Part shown: piece by piece, positions 23,111-36,080 of the stretch
Numbering within the stretch: position 1 is the stretch's first letter
Layout of the letters: every line of letters starts with the position of its first letter
NCBI GenBank assembly: GCA_950106755.1
Contig: OX467092.1
Span: 11,346,001-11,410,000 of the forward strand
Reading direction: 5' to 3'
Source of the DNA: Climacium dendroides
Lineage: Eukaryota; Streptophyta; Bryopsida; Hypnales; Climaciaceae
Length of the DNA: 64,000 nucleotides
Made by a program: the position numbers and the translations under genes
Notes under the pieces: model-generated
Told to the model about the DNA's origin: nothing
The model's database searches: none
What the model saw: only the letters and a program-made list of their open reading frames with translations

Positions 23111-24599
23111 AGGTTGTCTTAGAACTCTAGTTTTTTACCTCTAATAGTCATGGATTTGATGTTAGTACTTATATCTTTATTAGAAGTATTTTATAGAAAT
23201 TATTTTGTATGGTTATAGTTGTGAAAAGAAAAATTGAAAGTAGTTTGTCTTCTAGGTGGACTTTGTAGTGATTTTCCTTCTAAGTTAAAGATAAAGAAAT
23301 AATTATGGGGCCAAATATGAAGGTCAATAATTGTAAGTTAACTTTAAGAGCAAGTTAAGGACTGATGTTTATTAGTTTATGTGGTGAAGAGTTGTTGATA
23401 TGGTAGTGAATACTATTCATCTTCTCTCATTGTAGTTTTAGGGAACCCGAATGTTTGAAAGCTCATTGTGTATTATGTAAGAAGAAGTTTGAAATGAAAT
23501 TTGAAAGAATTGTGTATCATAATGTCTTGTTTTCAAATTTATCTTATTTACTTGATTTAAAGTTAGCTTTCAAAAGTTGTGCTTGTTTGAATAAAGGGAG
23601 GTCTGTTGCCTCATTTGAAGAGGGGCTGAGATTTCGACTGACCATAAAAAATAGAAAGATCATTTGTTTGCAATAAAGCTTTGAGAGAGTGTAGAAAATG
23701 TTGTTAGCTTTTTATGAAACTATCATTCATTTGATTTGGAGTTTTAATGAATGAGTTGTGAGTGATGAAGCGAAGAAAGGTCTGTTGCCTTTCTTTTATC
23801 AAGGCCAAAATTTTGGATGGCAATAGTAGTTGGACAAAGTGTTAAAATGAGTTGAAATTTGGAGAAAAAGTAGGAAATTGTATTAGCTTTCCAAAAAGCT
23901 ATCACACATTTCATTTGGAATTGTAAAACTTTTATAATATCAGATCAAAGTTTAGCAAAGGGGATGGAGTTTCGAAGAAACATTGAAGACTTGTGTGTTG
24001 TGGCTTATGGCTTGTCTTTCTTTATAAACTTTGTTATTGCGGACAGAATGGATGAAACCATTGCTTAACTTCTTTTTATATTGTAGACACGACAAAGTGG
24101 GATTGATCACCTACATGGTCGTACTTATTTGTTGTTCCCATTGGTGAGGCACGCTTGCTGGTCACCGTGGGTTTGAAGTTTAGGAACCAATCTTTTGGAC
24201 AGTTTCAGCTCGTAGTCTGGCCGTCCCGTTTTACCCATCTAAAACATATGGATTCTTATCACCTACTTTAATCCTTAAATCTATTTAGGGCCATCAACAA
24301 GATAGGCCAACAAGATCTAGTTTGAAGATGAAGAAGAAGATTCGACATTTGAGATAGAAGATTTAATTGAACTCCCAAGCAAACTATTTCCAGTTGCAAC
24401 CAAAATCTTCACAATTTTTTAAAGCAAACTTTCTTTACACAACAATGTGTAGAATTTGCAACCTTGTTTTAGCTTCTCTACACTGGTCAGCCAATGACTG
24501 AGTTTGAATCCAAGCTTCTACTTGCTAGAGATTCCAAATTGTCCTTCTATGCATTTGAGTGCAAGTATTGGCTGGTTAATGGTCGAACACATGTATTCC

Positions 24600-26569
24600 T
24601 TTGTCTAGAAGCAAATGAAGGCCATAATTAAAGCAACAAAATATATTGCAATGACTTGTGACAAGACATCAAGGGTTGATAACTACTCTTACATTACTAT
24701 GCACATTAACATCATATAAGATTGGGTTCATGTGCCCTTGCTTATTACCATGCAAAAACTTGAATTGAATGGGGCGACAATTAACAATTTGACAACCCTT
24801 CTAACAGGCATTCTTGGAATTTGTGGAGATTTGGATCAACAAGAAATAGTGACCAAACTAGTCTGCTTCGGAGAAGATGGCATCTCTGCTTTCCACAGTT
24901 GCCAAACAAGAATGATTGTGCAGCTGAAGGCTAAATTTGTTCTACATGTCATTGGAGTTCACTTCATAGGACACTAAATTAACTTGGTTGTGAAAACTTT
25001 GAATAACTGGACTTGTTTCATGCTGTGAAAGATTTGTGCAAATTTTACTATGTATATTTCTCTCATTCTCCAAAGTAGCAAGCAGAGTTTCATATGTTGT
25101 TACAATTGATTGACACGAAAGACTTGAAGCTTTTAAAAATGGTATGATGAGGTGGATCTTCCTCATTTCTTCCCTGCAGCACCTTCTCAGTGAATACTGG
25201 AGTGTCATTTCAAAGCTATGTATGGATTTGATGAACAAGGCGGAGGCGGTATGATTCACCTCGGCTCAAGTGTCTTCCGCTTTACTTGGCTTTGTATGTT
25301 GCATTCTTGTTGTGTTTTGTATTGCAATTTACCTTGTGCATAAGCAAGGTTTAGGGTCCATCTGTGATGCTATTTTATTTTCGTTCTATTGCGGCTCAGT
25401 TTCACTAATGCTACTTTGTTTTGTGGTCATTGTAGCGGAGTCTTCGTACAAAAGCAAATGATTTGCTTGACAAGAACTGGACCCTTACCACGTTGTAGGT
25501 ATGATCTACCTTTTGTTGCTTCTAGAAATCATCAATGTCCTCATTCAGTTTGCACAACAACATGATGTTTTCATTTGTGACTTTGTCGGAGTGCTCCAGA
25601 AGTGCTTGGGAAAGCTCTTTCAAATGTACAAGGGCCACGACTTTGCTTTATGTGGTCTTGAGTTCGTGCACTTTACAAACTTGATAGAACTTTGTTATAA
25701 CCAAATTTTTTGTCTTGGAACTCTATGGACTTCTATAGACCTCAACAATGTCCAATATCTTCAATTTGTACTCCACAAAGAGGAACTTCCTACTAGGCAT
25801 GAAGGTGCACTCATCACTAGATAATCTTAGAATTCTCTCATTGAAGGCGTCAAGAACAAATGTAGTAGTAAGCGTGTCTTATGAAGTTGAATTTGATTTT
25901 CTTACAATTTGTGTAGTCATTCTTGGGAGTTTGTGGTCCTTTGGACACTGATGTGGTCCTTGTTGTTTTTCAGGTGCCGCCTAGCAGTTGATTGACAAGC
26001 CGACTAGTCTTTTCCTAGCTTATGGTCTTGTAGATGTGCTCAGGATTGTATATCCTCAATATTGGAGGCAAACAAATGCAGAAACAAATGCTGAAAAGAG
26101 CTTCCAAAGTTCCAAAAGCATCTGGACATGATTAAAAAATTCTATGGCAAGCTAAAGTGGATTGGAGAAGACGATGATAAGCACTTGGTTCCAGCATTGT
26201 TGGATTGTTTTCAGCTTGAACTCCAACAACATTTGTTCAAATTGTCCATGCTTTCAAATAGCATAGCTGCCTTGGAGGATCCAAGCATGGCTGTAAATCC
26301 TTTAACTCAGCTACGGTGGATTATAGATGCTAACATCTCTCTATCAAAGGAGATTCTGGAATATATCAAATTGGCTGAAATTGCCATGATACACGTTCTT
26401 GGATCCATTGAGGACAAACGTTACTTCTTGTCACTAGCATTCTTAAAGGACAAGCTTCGGAATTGATTACAAGGTGAGCATTTGAGCCTAGTTGTCGACA
26501 TGCATGGACAGAAGGTGTACACACTTGAAGATTTTCCTTATGAGAAGTGTTTTTTGCAATGGATCAATT
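24600..26569 (+). pseudogene. hAT-like transposase (DUF4371 type), degenerate
   Basis: Blocks match hAT-like plant transposase proteins annotated with DUF4371 and a HAT dimerisation domain. An N-terminal catalytic part (24612-25000) has CDKTSRVDNYSYI, LELNGATINNLTTLL, CFGEDGISAFHSCQT and GVHFIGH, where a Cys-His is usual, and then INLVVK. A probable GT-AG intron runs 25292-25435. A middle segment (25501-25640) reads EIINVLIQFAQQHDVFICDF, and a helical C-terminal part lies at 26128-26466. Several stops and frame changes make it inactive. It lies just outside the right arm of the palindrome. Family assignment is by recalled motifs, not by search. Confidence 0.7.
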
Positions 26570-28042
26570 AGGTTGATAATTATTGGTATGGAGTCATGGC
26601 GTAGCTTTGCCGTAGCTATTCTCTTCAAAGAGTTTAGGTTTTATGGTTTCCAAGTTTGATGTTTGTAGTTCTTTAGTTATACATTTTGTAGTTGTAATTT
26701 TTGAGCTTCAAATTTCCTTGGCTTTTTTTAGAAATTAAAGGCTTCTAGGTTCCACTTATGTTGTGGACCGCATATGAAAGTAGAGTAGAAGCAATGTCCC
26801 ACTTATGTAGTTTTGTACAAGAGAACAACTGATTTCACTTATGAATTGTATTCTTGGAGCAAATGTGCATGAACTTTGTTTTCTTGATTGTTTAGGCTTT
26901 GTGATTTCCTTTCAGTGACATGTAGCTTTGAAGTTGAAGTTTGAAGTGTATCTTACCAAATGATGTGCATGCTGAATGATCATATAGGCTTCTGAAGTTG
27001 TAAACTTGTAATATGATTGTTTTGTAACCTAGGCATTGAAGTGCTTTCAAGTGTGTGCAAGTTCAATGCTCCTTTGCTCTTTTGAAGTTTGTAATTCCAT
27101 TATTTTCTGACTTGGGCGTTGGAGTGTTTGACTATGTATATAGGTGTTCTTTCAATGTTCAATTTTTTCAAAGTTCTACATTTGATTGTATTTGACTTAG
27201 GCGTCAAAGTGTATTTGTGTGTATGCAGGTCTTCTCCTTGCCTTCATAAGAGAGAGGCGCAATTTCAAGTTTAGTGCAGTTCATTAGCATTAGGTAGATT
27301 TTAGTCAGCATAGAAATTCATTCATCCCCATTGCAGTATGTACACTAATGTTTGTAGAAATGGAAGATCCTCATTTGTAAGTTTGTAGAACAGAATCAAA
27401 GTTCTTTACACAAAGTACTGAATGTAGTTTGAATTGGATTGCCCCAAACTAGATTGTTGCCTATTTTGCACCACTTGTAAAAATCTTGTTGCCTTATGTT
27501 GCTATCAATCCAAATTCTTGTTGCCTAAAACCGCACCAGTCTACAAATAGGAATTGCCTAAGATAAGTTTTCTCTTTTTCTCTTAATGCCATAGAAGTCA
27601 CAATTCTCTCATACTTGGAGCCAAATTTTGCACCAAAAAATATGTGCTTGCTACCTAACCTTGGCCACGTTCTTATAAACTAGAGTCCAAATCCAGATTC
27701 CTTTAAATTTAAAAATAAACTCCACTATAGAGTGGAGTTATAAATGCTTCATAAACAATCCATAACAAACCAAGTCAAGTACTAAGTATTCACCATTATT
27801 GAAGTGACAAAGTGGGGTGACTAAATTAGGTTGATCTATTGATGGAATTGAGAAGCAAATGGTAGTGGGTTGGTCTACTTTAAGGTAAACACACCCGCTC
27901 CCATCCTTACACCCAATTCTATTATGATGTACTAAAGGAGTACATGATAAAAAGAAAATGTATAGTATTGGTATATGAGGAAGGAGTTCTTAAAGGTATG
28001 GAAATGGGCGTGCGAGTGGGCATGCGAGTGGGCGTGTCTACC
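26570..28042. other. AT-rich spacer, no gene
   Basis: Apart from the degenerate tandem repeat at 26950-27245 I see no gene, RNA gene or clear element. Short phrases shared with other spacer repeats occur near 27900-28040. Confidence 0.5.
26950..27245 (+). repeat. Degenerate ~100-bp tandem repeat
   Basis: Three diverged copies share phrases of the type acttgggcgttggagtg...tgtgcaggt (gtaacctaggcattgaagtg, gacttgggcgttggagtg, gacttaggcgtcaaagtg). No coding potential was seen. Confidence 0.5.
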
Positions 28043-28046
28043 TTAA

Positions 28047-28983
28047 CCCCTAAAGGTTCAAAAATGCCATATTCATTAAATTGAGACTTTTCTCAGATTT
28101 TGAGACAAATTGCTAGATTTTATAAATTCATTTACAAAAATAATAATTAAAATAAATAATAAATAAATTTCAAATAGTGATTCTAAAATGAAATTCTAAA
28201 AGTTGGTGTTGTACCTATTTATAAAAAATACTAATAAAGAGATAAAGCGGTTTATCTTCAAGTCGATCAAAAATAAAAATGAGATTGCGAAAAGTCTCAA
28301 TATAATGAATATGGCCTTCAAACACTGTTTTTTGGGCATCATAGTGATTTTGGACAGCTCACTGTGAATGAAATTTATAATTGTTTTCTTTGAAAAGTTC
28401 ATATAATATGTGACCAAGGAGTAGCTTTAAGGCACAACAAGTTTCATAACTTTTGACTACATGGTTAAAAAGTTATTGCATGGTATGTAATTTTCAACAT
28501 TTAGTAGGCAACTTGCCTGGGCAACCCAAAAAACATCTTTAAAAATCATTTTTTTTAAATAAAAAATTGAAATTGGTTCTTTAGATTTATATATATGTGG
28601 AAAGTTTTGAATCATTTCATGTCATTAATTGAAATGAAATGATTCAAAACTTTCCACATATATATAAATTTGAAGAACCAAAACTAAAAGTGTTTTTAAA
28701 GAATTTTTTTGTGCTACCTAGGCTACTCACCAATTGTTGTACAATATGATTTTTAAAGAGGTTTTTTGGGCTACCCAAGCTACCCACTGAATGTTGAAAA
28801 TTAAATATCATGCAATAACTTTTTAACCATGTAGTCAAAAGTTATGAAAATTGTTGTGCCTTAAAGCTACTCCTTGGGTACGTGTTTTGTGAAATTTTCA
28901 AAGAAATAAAATAAAAATTCCATTTGTAGTGAGCTGTCCAAAATTGCTATGATGCCAAAAAATAGTGTTTGAACCTTTAGGGG
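28047..28983. mobile_element. TTAA-flanked element with nested palindromes
   Basis: Ends are CCCCTAAAGGTTCAAA ... TTTGAACCTTTAGGGG, flanked by TTAA at 28043-28046 and 28984-28987. Inside, 28055-28325 is a smaller inverted repeat (ATATTCATTAAATTGAGAC against its complement) and 28318-28976 is a second, larger palindrome. No protein is coded. The TTAA target with CCC-starting inverted ends is the signature of piggyBac-like elements. Confidence 0.65.
28318..28976. repeat. ~660-bp near-continuous palindrome
   Basis: Arms of about 320 bp meet near 28635 with almost no spacer. The inner ~50 bp of each arm (for example tatatgtggaaagttttgaa and its complement) is nearly perfect. A transcript would form a long hairpin. 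Confidence 0.8.
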
Positions 28984-30094
28984 TTAATAAAGTCCACAAC
29001 ATGATTTGAATTTTGTTAAATTGGCACAATAACATTTAAGTAGATGGCAAACCTATGACCACCCTAATTTGCAATCTATATATTTTTGGGCTAAGTGAAC
29101 AAATGAAGACTTAATGTGATGAGCAAGGTGCATGAAGGAAAGGTTGTGGGCATACATGAAGGCTATTGAATGTTATGAAACTGCTCAAAACTACCATTTT
29201 CAATGCAAATAACAAAAAATTGAAACATTTTTTTTTGTCATATTCAATTGTAGGATTTTGTAGTGAAATAGTATGGGAATGTCTAGAAAAGATTTCATAA
29301 ACTTTGGCCATGTCATAAGAAGATGGAAGTGTTTAAAGTGAAGAAAACAAGATTTTTTGTTCCTTGCTTGACTAGATTATAAGGCCTTGAATCCTCTTAA
29401 CTTAAAAAATTTTGTACCACAAATTATTGATTGATTATTTTTTTATGTTGACGAATTGAGTTGAGAGTTAGAGGAAAAAAATTCAAGAAAAAACTCAAAA
29501 ATTGTTAAGATTGCTTGCAAAACAAGATATCTTTTGCATTATTTATGTAAATGGAATGAATCAAATCTTTCCAAATAGACAAAAATATAGTTTGTAAGAA
29601 ATATAAATAAATAATTTCAAGTCTTATTTGGATTTTTTTGTTGCCTACCCTTGCATGTTGGGGACTTATTGTTGTATAATTTTTGTTCCTAGGCACCAAT
29701 TGAAATAAAAATTACATTCTCAAAATGCTAATTAATTTTTCTACCTTGTAAAAAAAATTGCCAAAAATTAAGATCATAAGTACTTGCCCCAATCTTCAAA
29801 AGTCACCCACTGGACTCTCAGGACTTTAGGAATTAAAATGACTCAAAGTACCCTCAACAAAGGAAGGATATGAAAATAATTATTGAAGGAAAGGAAAGAA
29901 TATTGAAAGTTTATTAGGGGTGGTACAAGGAAATTGATTAGATTAAAAAAAAAAGATTAAGGCCTATGAGTTGGATCATAGTTAATATTTTAGGTAGGTC
30001 TTATTGACTAGGGAGTGTTTGATCATTTTTTAGTTACTTTTTTATTATCAAGTAAGATGATTGTATGTGGTATATTTAGTGACAATGTTGTTAA

Positions 30095-30993
30095 CCCCTA
30101 AAGGATAAGACCTTTTTTCTTTGAAAAAACACTCAAAATTGCCATTTCTATAGCAAAGATTAAAAAAATTGAATTTTTTTTGCACATCTAACCGTAGGAT
30201 TGTACACCTAACTAGTATGAAAATGTGCAGAAAAATTTTCAAAAATTTTGACCACACAGATTGCAAGATGTTTGTGTTTAAAGTGAAAATAACAAGTTTT
30301 TCAATACATTGTGGGTCTAGGTGATTAGACTTTGAACCTTCTTAACTTAAATTTTTGCACTACAAAGTTTTGATCTTTAAATCTTTATGGTGGAGGATTG
30401 AATTAAGGGTTTAGGGAAAAAAAGTTTAAAAGCTTAATTTTTATTCTTTAAAAAATTATTAAGTAGAAGTAGGTATGAAATAGAAGGAAAACCTAAATTA
30501 TTATTAATATCTTTAAGATGGAATTAAAAAGCACTATTCCTAATGTTGAGATTGTTCTAGCAAACAAACCAAACCATGTGGAAACTTTTTTCTTAAAAAT
30601 TTATAAAATCACATTCAAAAATGAATCCTGCAAGTTATTTTTTCAAGAAAATGCTTTAATTGTCCGAAAAACAAAATTGTCCATAACTTTCTTATAACAA
30701 ATCCAAATGGAATGAATCAAAGCTTTATATGTAGACCAAAATATAAACTATGAGGAAACAAAAATTTAATTCAAATTTTTTGAATTTTTTTTGTTGCTTC
30801 CTCTCCCTTGTTTTGAGCTTATTTGGGCATAATTTTTGTTCCAGGGCACCAATTGAAAAAAAATTATATTCCCATGAAGCTAATCAATTTTTCTATCCTC
30901 AAAAAAAGATTAAAAAATCAGGACAAAAATTGAAGCCTTAGGTACTTACCAAAATTCCATTTGTCCTCCAAAGGAGCAATGGTCCTTTAGGGG
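30095..30993. mobile_element. TTAA-flanked element, family A (899 bp)
   Basis: The termini CCCCTAAAGGAT...GTCCTTTAGGGG are flanked by TTAA at 30091-30094 and 30994-30997. The interior resembles the copies at the window start, 50222 and 58457 (phrases such as ttttgaccacacagattgcaagatg). Non-coding, hence non-autonomous. Confidence 0.7.
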
Positions 30994-32517
30994 TTAATGG
31001 TAGTGATCAAGTGTATTTAATAGTAGGGATGTGAATTTCAAATTGATGGTAGAGTGATTGGAACATTAATTTGTATATATAAGCACATCTAGCTAATGCA
31101 ATTGTCAAAATGGTGTTTGGAATACCACCAGTTTAACATAACTAAATTTTCACCCTTCCATTCAATTGCAATCATTCGATTGACAAAAATCTACAAAGTA
31201 AATTATTTGCCATTTACCACACATGTCCAAAAAATGGACAACAACCATTGCCAATTATTGCACATTAACCACACGATTCAACTACCAATTCAATTGCAAT
31301 GGGAATAAAATTTTGTATCACCATGCAATGACCACATAGTGAAGGGTTGCAAGGAACTTTAAACTAGATTTCAAGAACATTGTCTTTAAAGTGCAATAAA
31401 ACTTGTAGGAAAAAATCTTTTGCATTTTGTTTTTTTGAAGGTGAATTTTAACATGACATTAAATAATCATGCCAAATTTCAAAACATGCAAGTCTCTACA
31501 ATAGTACAATTATGTGGAAAAGGGTTTAAATTTTGTCTGTGCAGTAATTGACAAGTTTACTATGAGGTAGGAGGCTCTAAAATGGTTCAAGCTTTAAAAT
31601 GGCTCACCTCCTTAAATGTACACTATTTGTACACGTTGCTTTTTCATAGCTTTCAGCAAAGTATAGAGAGTGTACATTTTAGGAGGTGAGCCATTTTAGA
31701 GCCCTATGCCATTTCAACTTCAAAATTTTATAACTAATTCCACAAAGCTCCAAAAAATATGAAACAACTTGGTTTAGATGTCAATCCTACTTGTCTTTTC
31801 AAGGAAAATTCACTAAAAAAAAATATTTCACCTCCAAATTGAGCTCCAACCCTTAGGTGGCCCATTTATGGACCTTCTACCTTAGTGGTTGTTCACCATT
31901 TTGATATTATCCATCCATTAAGACAGGCTGTTTGTTTGTTTTGTTTGGTATGGTGAGATCTACTAAACTGTGTGTCTCCCAGTCGTATGCTTGGTATCAT
32001 TGGAAAGCCCTCAACGAGAAGGGGTGCAGGGCCTTGATTTCGTGGCATTCCAACATATGATGTGAAAGTCATTGAATTTCAAAGTTTTTATGAGGTAAAT
32101 TATTTTTAAATTACTTTTATTTTGGCAGTTTCTGTGGTAATGGCCATACACAGTGTATGGTGAAAGCAAGGCTCATTATGAAATGCTGTTTTTTCAGGTC
32201 CTTGGTGACAGCTTTCGCCAAATTCATTCTCTTCATGTATAGACTGAGTCACCCATGCCCGGCACCAACCCACCACCTGAAATGAATGACTCCATTTCAA
32301 CCAATCTTTCTGCATTTTATTTATTTATTTATATTAAATATAATTTTTTTATAATTTTTAAATTTAAAACATTCTAGATGCTGTTTTTTCTTTTCTTTTT
32401 TTTAACCCAAAGTTTATTCCAAGAAGAAAACCAAGTACAAATGGCAGAAGCCCAAGGCCAAGCCTTGGAGAAAGAATGTCAAAGAAAGGAACCAGAAACT
32501 CAGTGCTAATTTATATA

Positions 32518-32961
32518 AGGTGAAGGCACCCATTTCTAACTGATGCCCCATCAGCAATCAATAGGGTGTAGTATTTCCAACCAAGGTTGGAATAAATTTC
32601 CAAACGAAAGCTTGGAATGTGCTTCTTTTTCCTTCTTTTCAAGATTTTGGACTATTAAGTTCATGACGCATGTCCCAAAGTAGTGAGCAAGAAAGCAAGA
32701 AGCTGAATGAACAGGAAAGTAACTTAGTTCTTGAATGATCGGAATTAAAAAGAGTCTAGACATTGGCCATGGGTTTGAAGCACTTTTTGCCTCCCAAAGT
32801 TCATAGTAATTTCGGTTTGAGCAATAAAATTACCCATTTTTTTTTTGCAATCCTCGTCATTTCTATCAATGCAACTCTAAAAATATTTGCTTTGCCCTTA
32901 CACTGTCTACTCTAGATCATGTTCAGAATTGCTTATTTGATCGGTTATGGGTGCCTTCACC
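32518..32961. mobile_element. TA-flanked MITE, AAGGTGAAGGC type (444 bp)
   Basis: The ends AGGTGAAGGCACCC...GGTTATGGGTGCCTTCACCT lie between TA at 32516-32517 and 32962-32963. It is an inverted relative of 6667-7089. Confidence 0.75.
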
Positions 32962-33599
32962 TTAAACGTCTCACAAGTGGGTTTCTTTAAGGTTCAAGGT
33001 CATGGTGAAGCCATGCCGGGTACCAAAAAACAGGGTACAAATCTAGGTGTTGTCAAACTTGCGAAGGAACTTGGGTGACTTGGCCGGGTATTTGCCGCAG
33101 AGGAGGGAGGTGCGGTGCCAGGTCGTTTGGGATTCTAGATGCTGTTTTCATTGCTTATAAAGCTTAATTCCTCAAGACCCAAGGTCTTTTCGGGTCTAAG
33201 AACATCATTACTTTTGAAATGTTACAAGTCTAAATGTCACTAAGGTATAGAAATCTCAACCGTACAATCTTGTAGTGTACATGTTGTAGATGTCATGGAT
33301 CAAATTGGGAGTCATTTGGCCACATGGATTGCAAGATCATAATGTTTTAGTGTTGAAAAAGGATGCTGAAATTTTCCTTGCAACACATTTGGAGGTGAAA
33401 TTTGATTTCTAAACCCTTTCAAATGAAAAAACTTTAAACTATAAAGTGCTTGGAAATCAGCATACAAATACATTGGTGAAAGAAAGTATCATTCAATTAA
33501 CTCATTGTGTCTGCGAAATGGCTTTGAAATGTCAAAAAAAGTTGCAAAATAACACATCCAAGACTAAACCTCATTCTCTTAAAATGACTCTCAATCACT

Positions 33600-34130
33600 C
33601 ACAACTTCTTGAAATGATATGAAATTTTATTCACACAAACTAGACTAGTATGCACAACATTCCCAAAAAACATTATTGAAAATGGCCACTGTATGAAGAA
33701 GAAATAAGCCGCCAAAGTTCATTGTAATGAAAAACTATTAGGGTTTTGAACTTCAAATTGCTCCAAAACATTCAAATTAACTTGGATTGATATGAAAAAT
33801 TTTACCATGATAACTAGACTTCAAGGAAAACATGATTCAACAAATTTGATTGAAAAAAAAACATTGGATGAAGGAGATACAAGCCCCCAAAGTTGCAGCC
33901 ATCAAATGCAGTTTGGTGAACTCAAATTGAACCTATGAACTTCGATTGGCTTTCAAAAAATCAGTACATCTTGGATTGATTTGAAAATTTTACTACACAA
34001 ACTAGACTAGTATGTGCAACTTTTCCAACAAGTTTTATTGAATTTGGACATTGGATGAAAAAGTTACAGCACTTTGAATTGGGCTCAAACTATGTGAGGC
34101 AACTTTTGAGCCCCTCGGGCGTTGAGGGGT
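33600..34130 (+). repeat. ~181-bp diverged tandem repeat, three copies
   Basis: Anchors gat[at]tgaaa...actagac occur at about 33616, 33798 and 33978. Each is followed by an aaaa(c)attgga[tc]gaa...aagt.gca block. Confidence 0.6.
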
Positions 34131-35108
34131 TAAGAGAAGGGAAGATTGACCCCCCTGCTATTCGAGCACTTTAATTTCGTTTCCAGTGTCCCATGGAAAG
34201 TCCAGAACCCGTGGTGGGTGGGTGCAAATGATTTTCCAGAAAAGCTCCAAGAATTTGATTCTTGCTCATCTCATGACACAAGTGAGCAAGACTTGGCCAC
34301 ACCTCGGCCTCATGGATGGAATTAGGGCGGGCTTGCAATCAAGCCAACCGGCTGGGGCTCCTCGGGTAACACTAACATAGACCACCCCATCAATGTCCGG
34401 GAAGAACCGGCGGCTAGTTCAAAGTTAGCAGGTGGAATTAGGAAAAAATCTGGTTGCAATTCGAAAACATCAGCAAAAAAATCGGTGCAAAAATCTGAAA
34501 AGTTTCTATTTCGAATGAAAAATAGAGAAAATAACTGGACTTTGTACTTGAATATTAACCGGTTCAATTTGAGAATTGAAGGAAAAGAGCCGGTACGGTA
34601 AAAGTCAAAAAACTTTCCGAACGCTGCAGCCCATTATTGTTTGCAACCCACTTCCACCAATGGACCAGCCCAATTCCGTCACCTACTTTTGGCCCCAGTT
34701 GTACCTAAAATCCCCCCAATTCTCTTCATTTTATGATAAAATGAGTGGATATTAGGACAAAATCAGGGATTTTATAACAACAAGGGATAACATGTCACTC
34801 CATTAATAGATAATATCTAGTACTTAATTAGGCTATTTTAGGTTGTTTATAGGGTGTTTGTGGCTCTAGTCTAAAGACGTTTTTGTAATTTCGGGGGTGA
34901 CTACTTCAAAAATTCAAATAAATTACAAATTTGATCGGAAAATTATAATTCCACTTGGGTTTGACTCATGAAACAAGCACACACCTCTGAAAAATATGTG
35001 CCCCTCTTGGAATTGGCCCTAAGATGTCCAGATTCCAAATCAGGCTGGTAATAGGCTTGTCTACCTTAATAAGGTAGCATGCTGTAAAATGTAGTTCATC
35101 AACCTTAA

Positions 35109-35330
35109 GCAATAAACAACGTTGTGGACGTTTTGTGATTGATGAATGATAATGAATCTTTGTGTGAAGGATATAAGTGCAACTATTCATCATTGGAATT
35201 TTGTTGTGAAAAGGGGAGGTCATGTAGAGTAGTTTGACTTTTGATGAGTGCTTTTGCATCTTATTAGGCCAATGATTTTCACAATATCCAAAGGGGTGAC
35301 TTCCACGGACACTAGTTTGTCTTTTAGGGG
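35109..35330. mobile_element. TTAA-flanked MITE, family B (222 bp)
   Basis: Flanked by TTAA at 35105-35108 and 35331-35334, with the right end GTCTTTTAGGGG. It shares internal phrases with the other family B copies (gtgcaactattcatc, ggggaggtc, agtagtttg). Confidence 0.65.
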
Positions 35331-35334
35331 TTAA

Positions 35335-35913
35335 CCTCTAAAGGATTGAGACACATTTTGGGCACAACTATTGTGAAGAACTACCATTTTTTATGGTTGT
35401 GAGAAAAAATGAAAAAAAAAAGTCTATCAGAATTCAACCGTACAAATTTGTACTAGACTACTATAGAAATGTGTAAAAAAAATTCAAGAGCTTTCACTAC
35501 ATAGATTGAAAAATTATAATGTTTGAAGTTAAAAGAAAAAGATTTTTTTTTACCTTGTGTGACAAGGCCAACAACCTTTAACTCCTCATAGAGTGAGATT
35601 TTTATACTACATATGGTTATTTATGTTAAATTTTCATCTTGTATCATGTAAATTACATACTTGCAAAATTTTAGAAGTTAAGGAGGAGTTTTGTGCATGT
35701 TGCCTAAAGTTGTCCGGACTACCTCAAAAGTTCAAGGTAACATAACTTTTGATTTAGGCACCTAATTAGGAAAAAAAATTATATTCCCATATAAGGGGTA
35801 TATGTTTAGACCATGTGTCAAAATTTGAAGAACATCCATTATAAAATGACTTCATGCACACCTACCTGAGATTACTTGCGTAGGTTCAATAGTCATTCCA
35901 GGTCCTTTAGAGG
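35335..35913. mobile_element. TTAA-flanked element, family A (579 bp)
   Basis: The termini CCTCTAAAGGA...TCCTTTAGAGG are flanked by TTAA at 35331-35334 and 35914-35917. The left TTAA is shared with the abutting family B element 35109-35330. Confidence 0.7.
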
Positions 35914-36080
35914 TTAAATACTTAGAATGTACATTCAAACCATTAGAATGTATATGCTCTTGTTATCTCAATGCATAAATGTAGCTCTAGAGCACATGCC
36001 TTATTTCTCATAATCCAAAAAATGAGGCATATATTAAAGAATTACATTTCTCCTTGAGAATAAGCAAAGGTGACATCACA

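Larger units (their letters stand above)
20008..24372. mobile_element. Large palindromic (fold-back) element carrying paired genes
   Basis: Two inverted arms, about 20008-22139 and 22640-24372, align along their length with roughly 75-80% identity by eye. The outer parts match clearly: left 20125-20270 pairs with 24080-24240, sharing phrases such as acccacRgtgaccag and the caccaatggga block. Each arm carries 178-bp subrepeats (three left, two right) and an outward-facing copy of one gene. The exact ends and a target duplication could not be fixed because the outermost 50-60 bases decay. No transposase is inside, so it is non-autonomous; modular subrepeats in the arms recall Foldback elements. 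Confidence 0.7.

Noticed and set aside
25270..25461. 63-codon hydrophobic ORF
   Set aside because: It overlaps a probable GT-AG intron of the hAT-like pseudogene.
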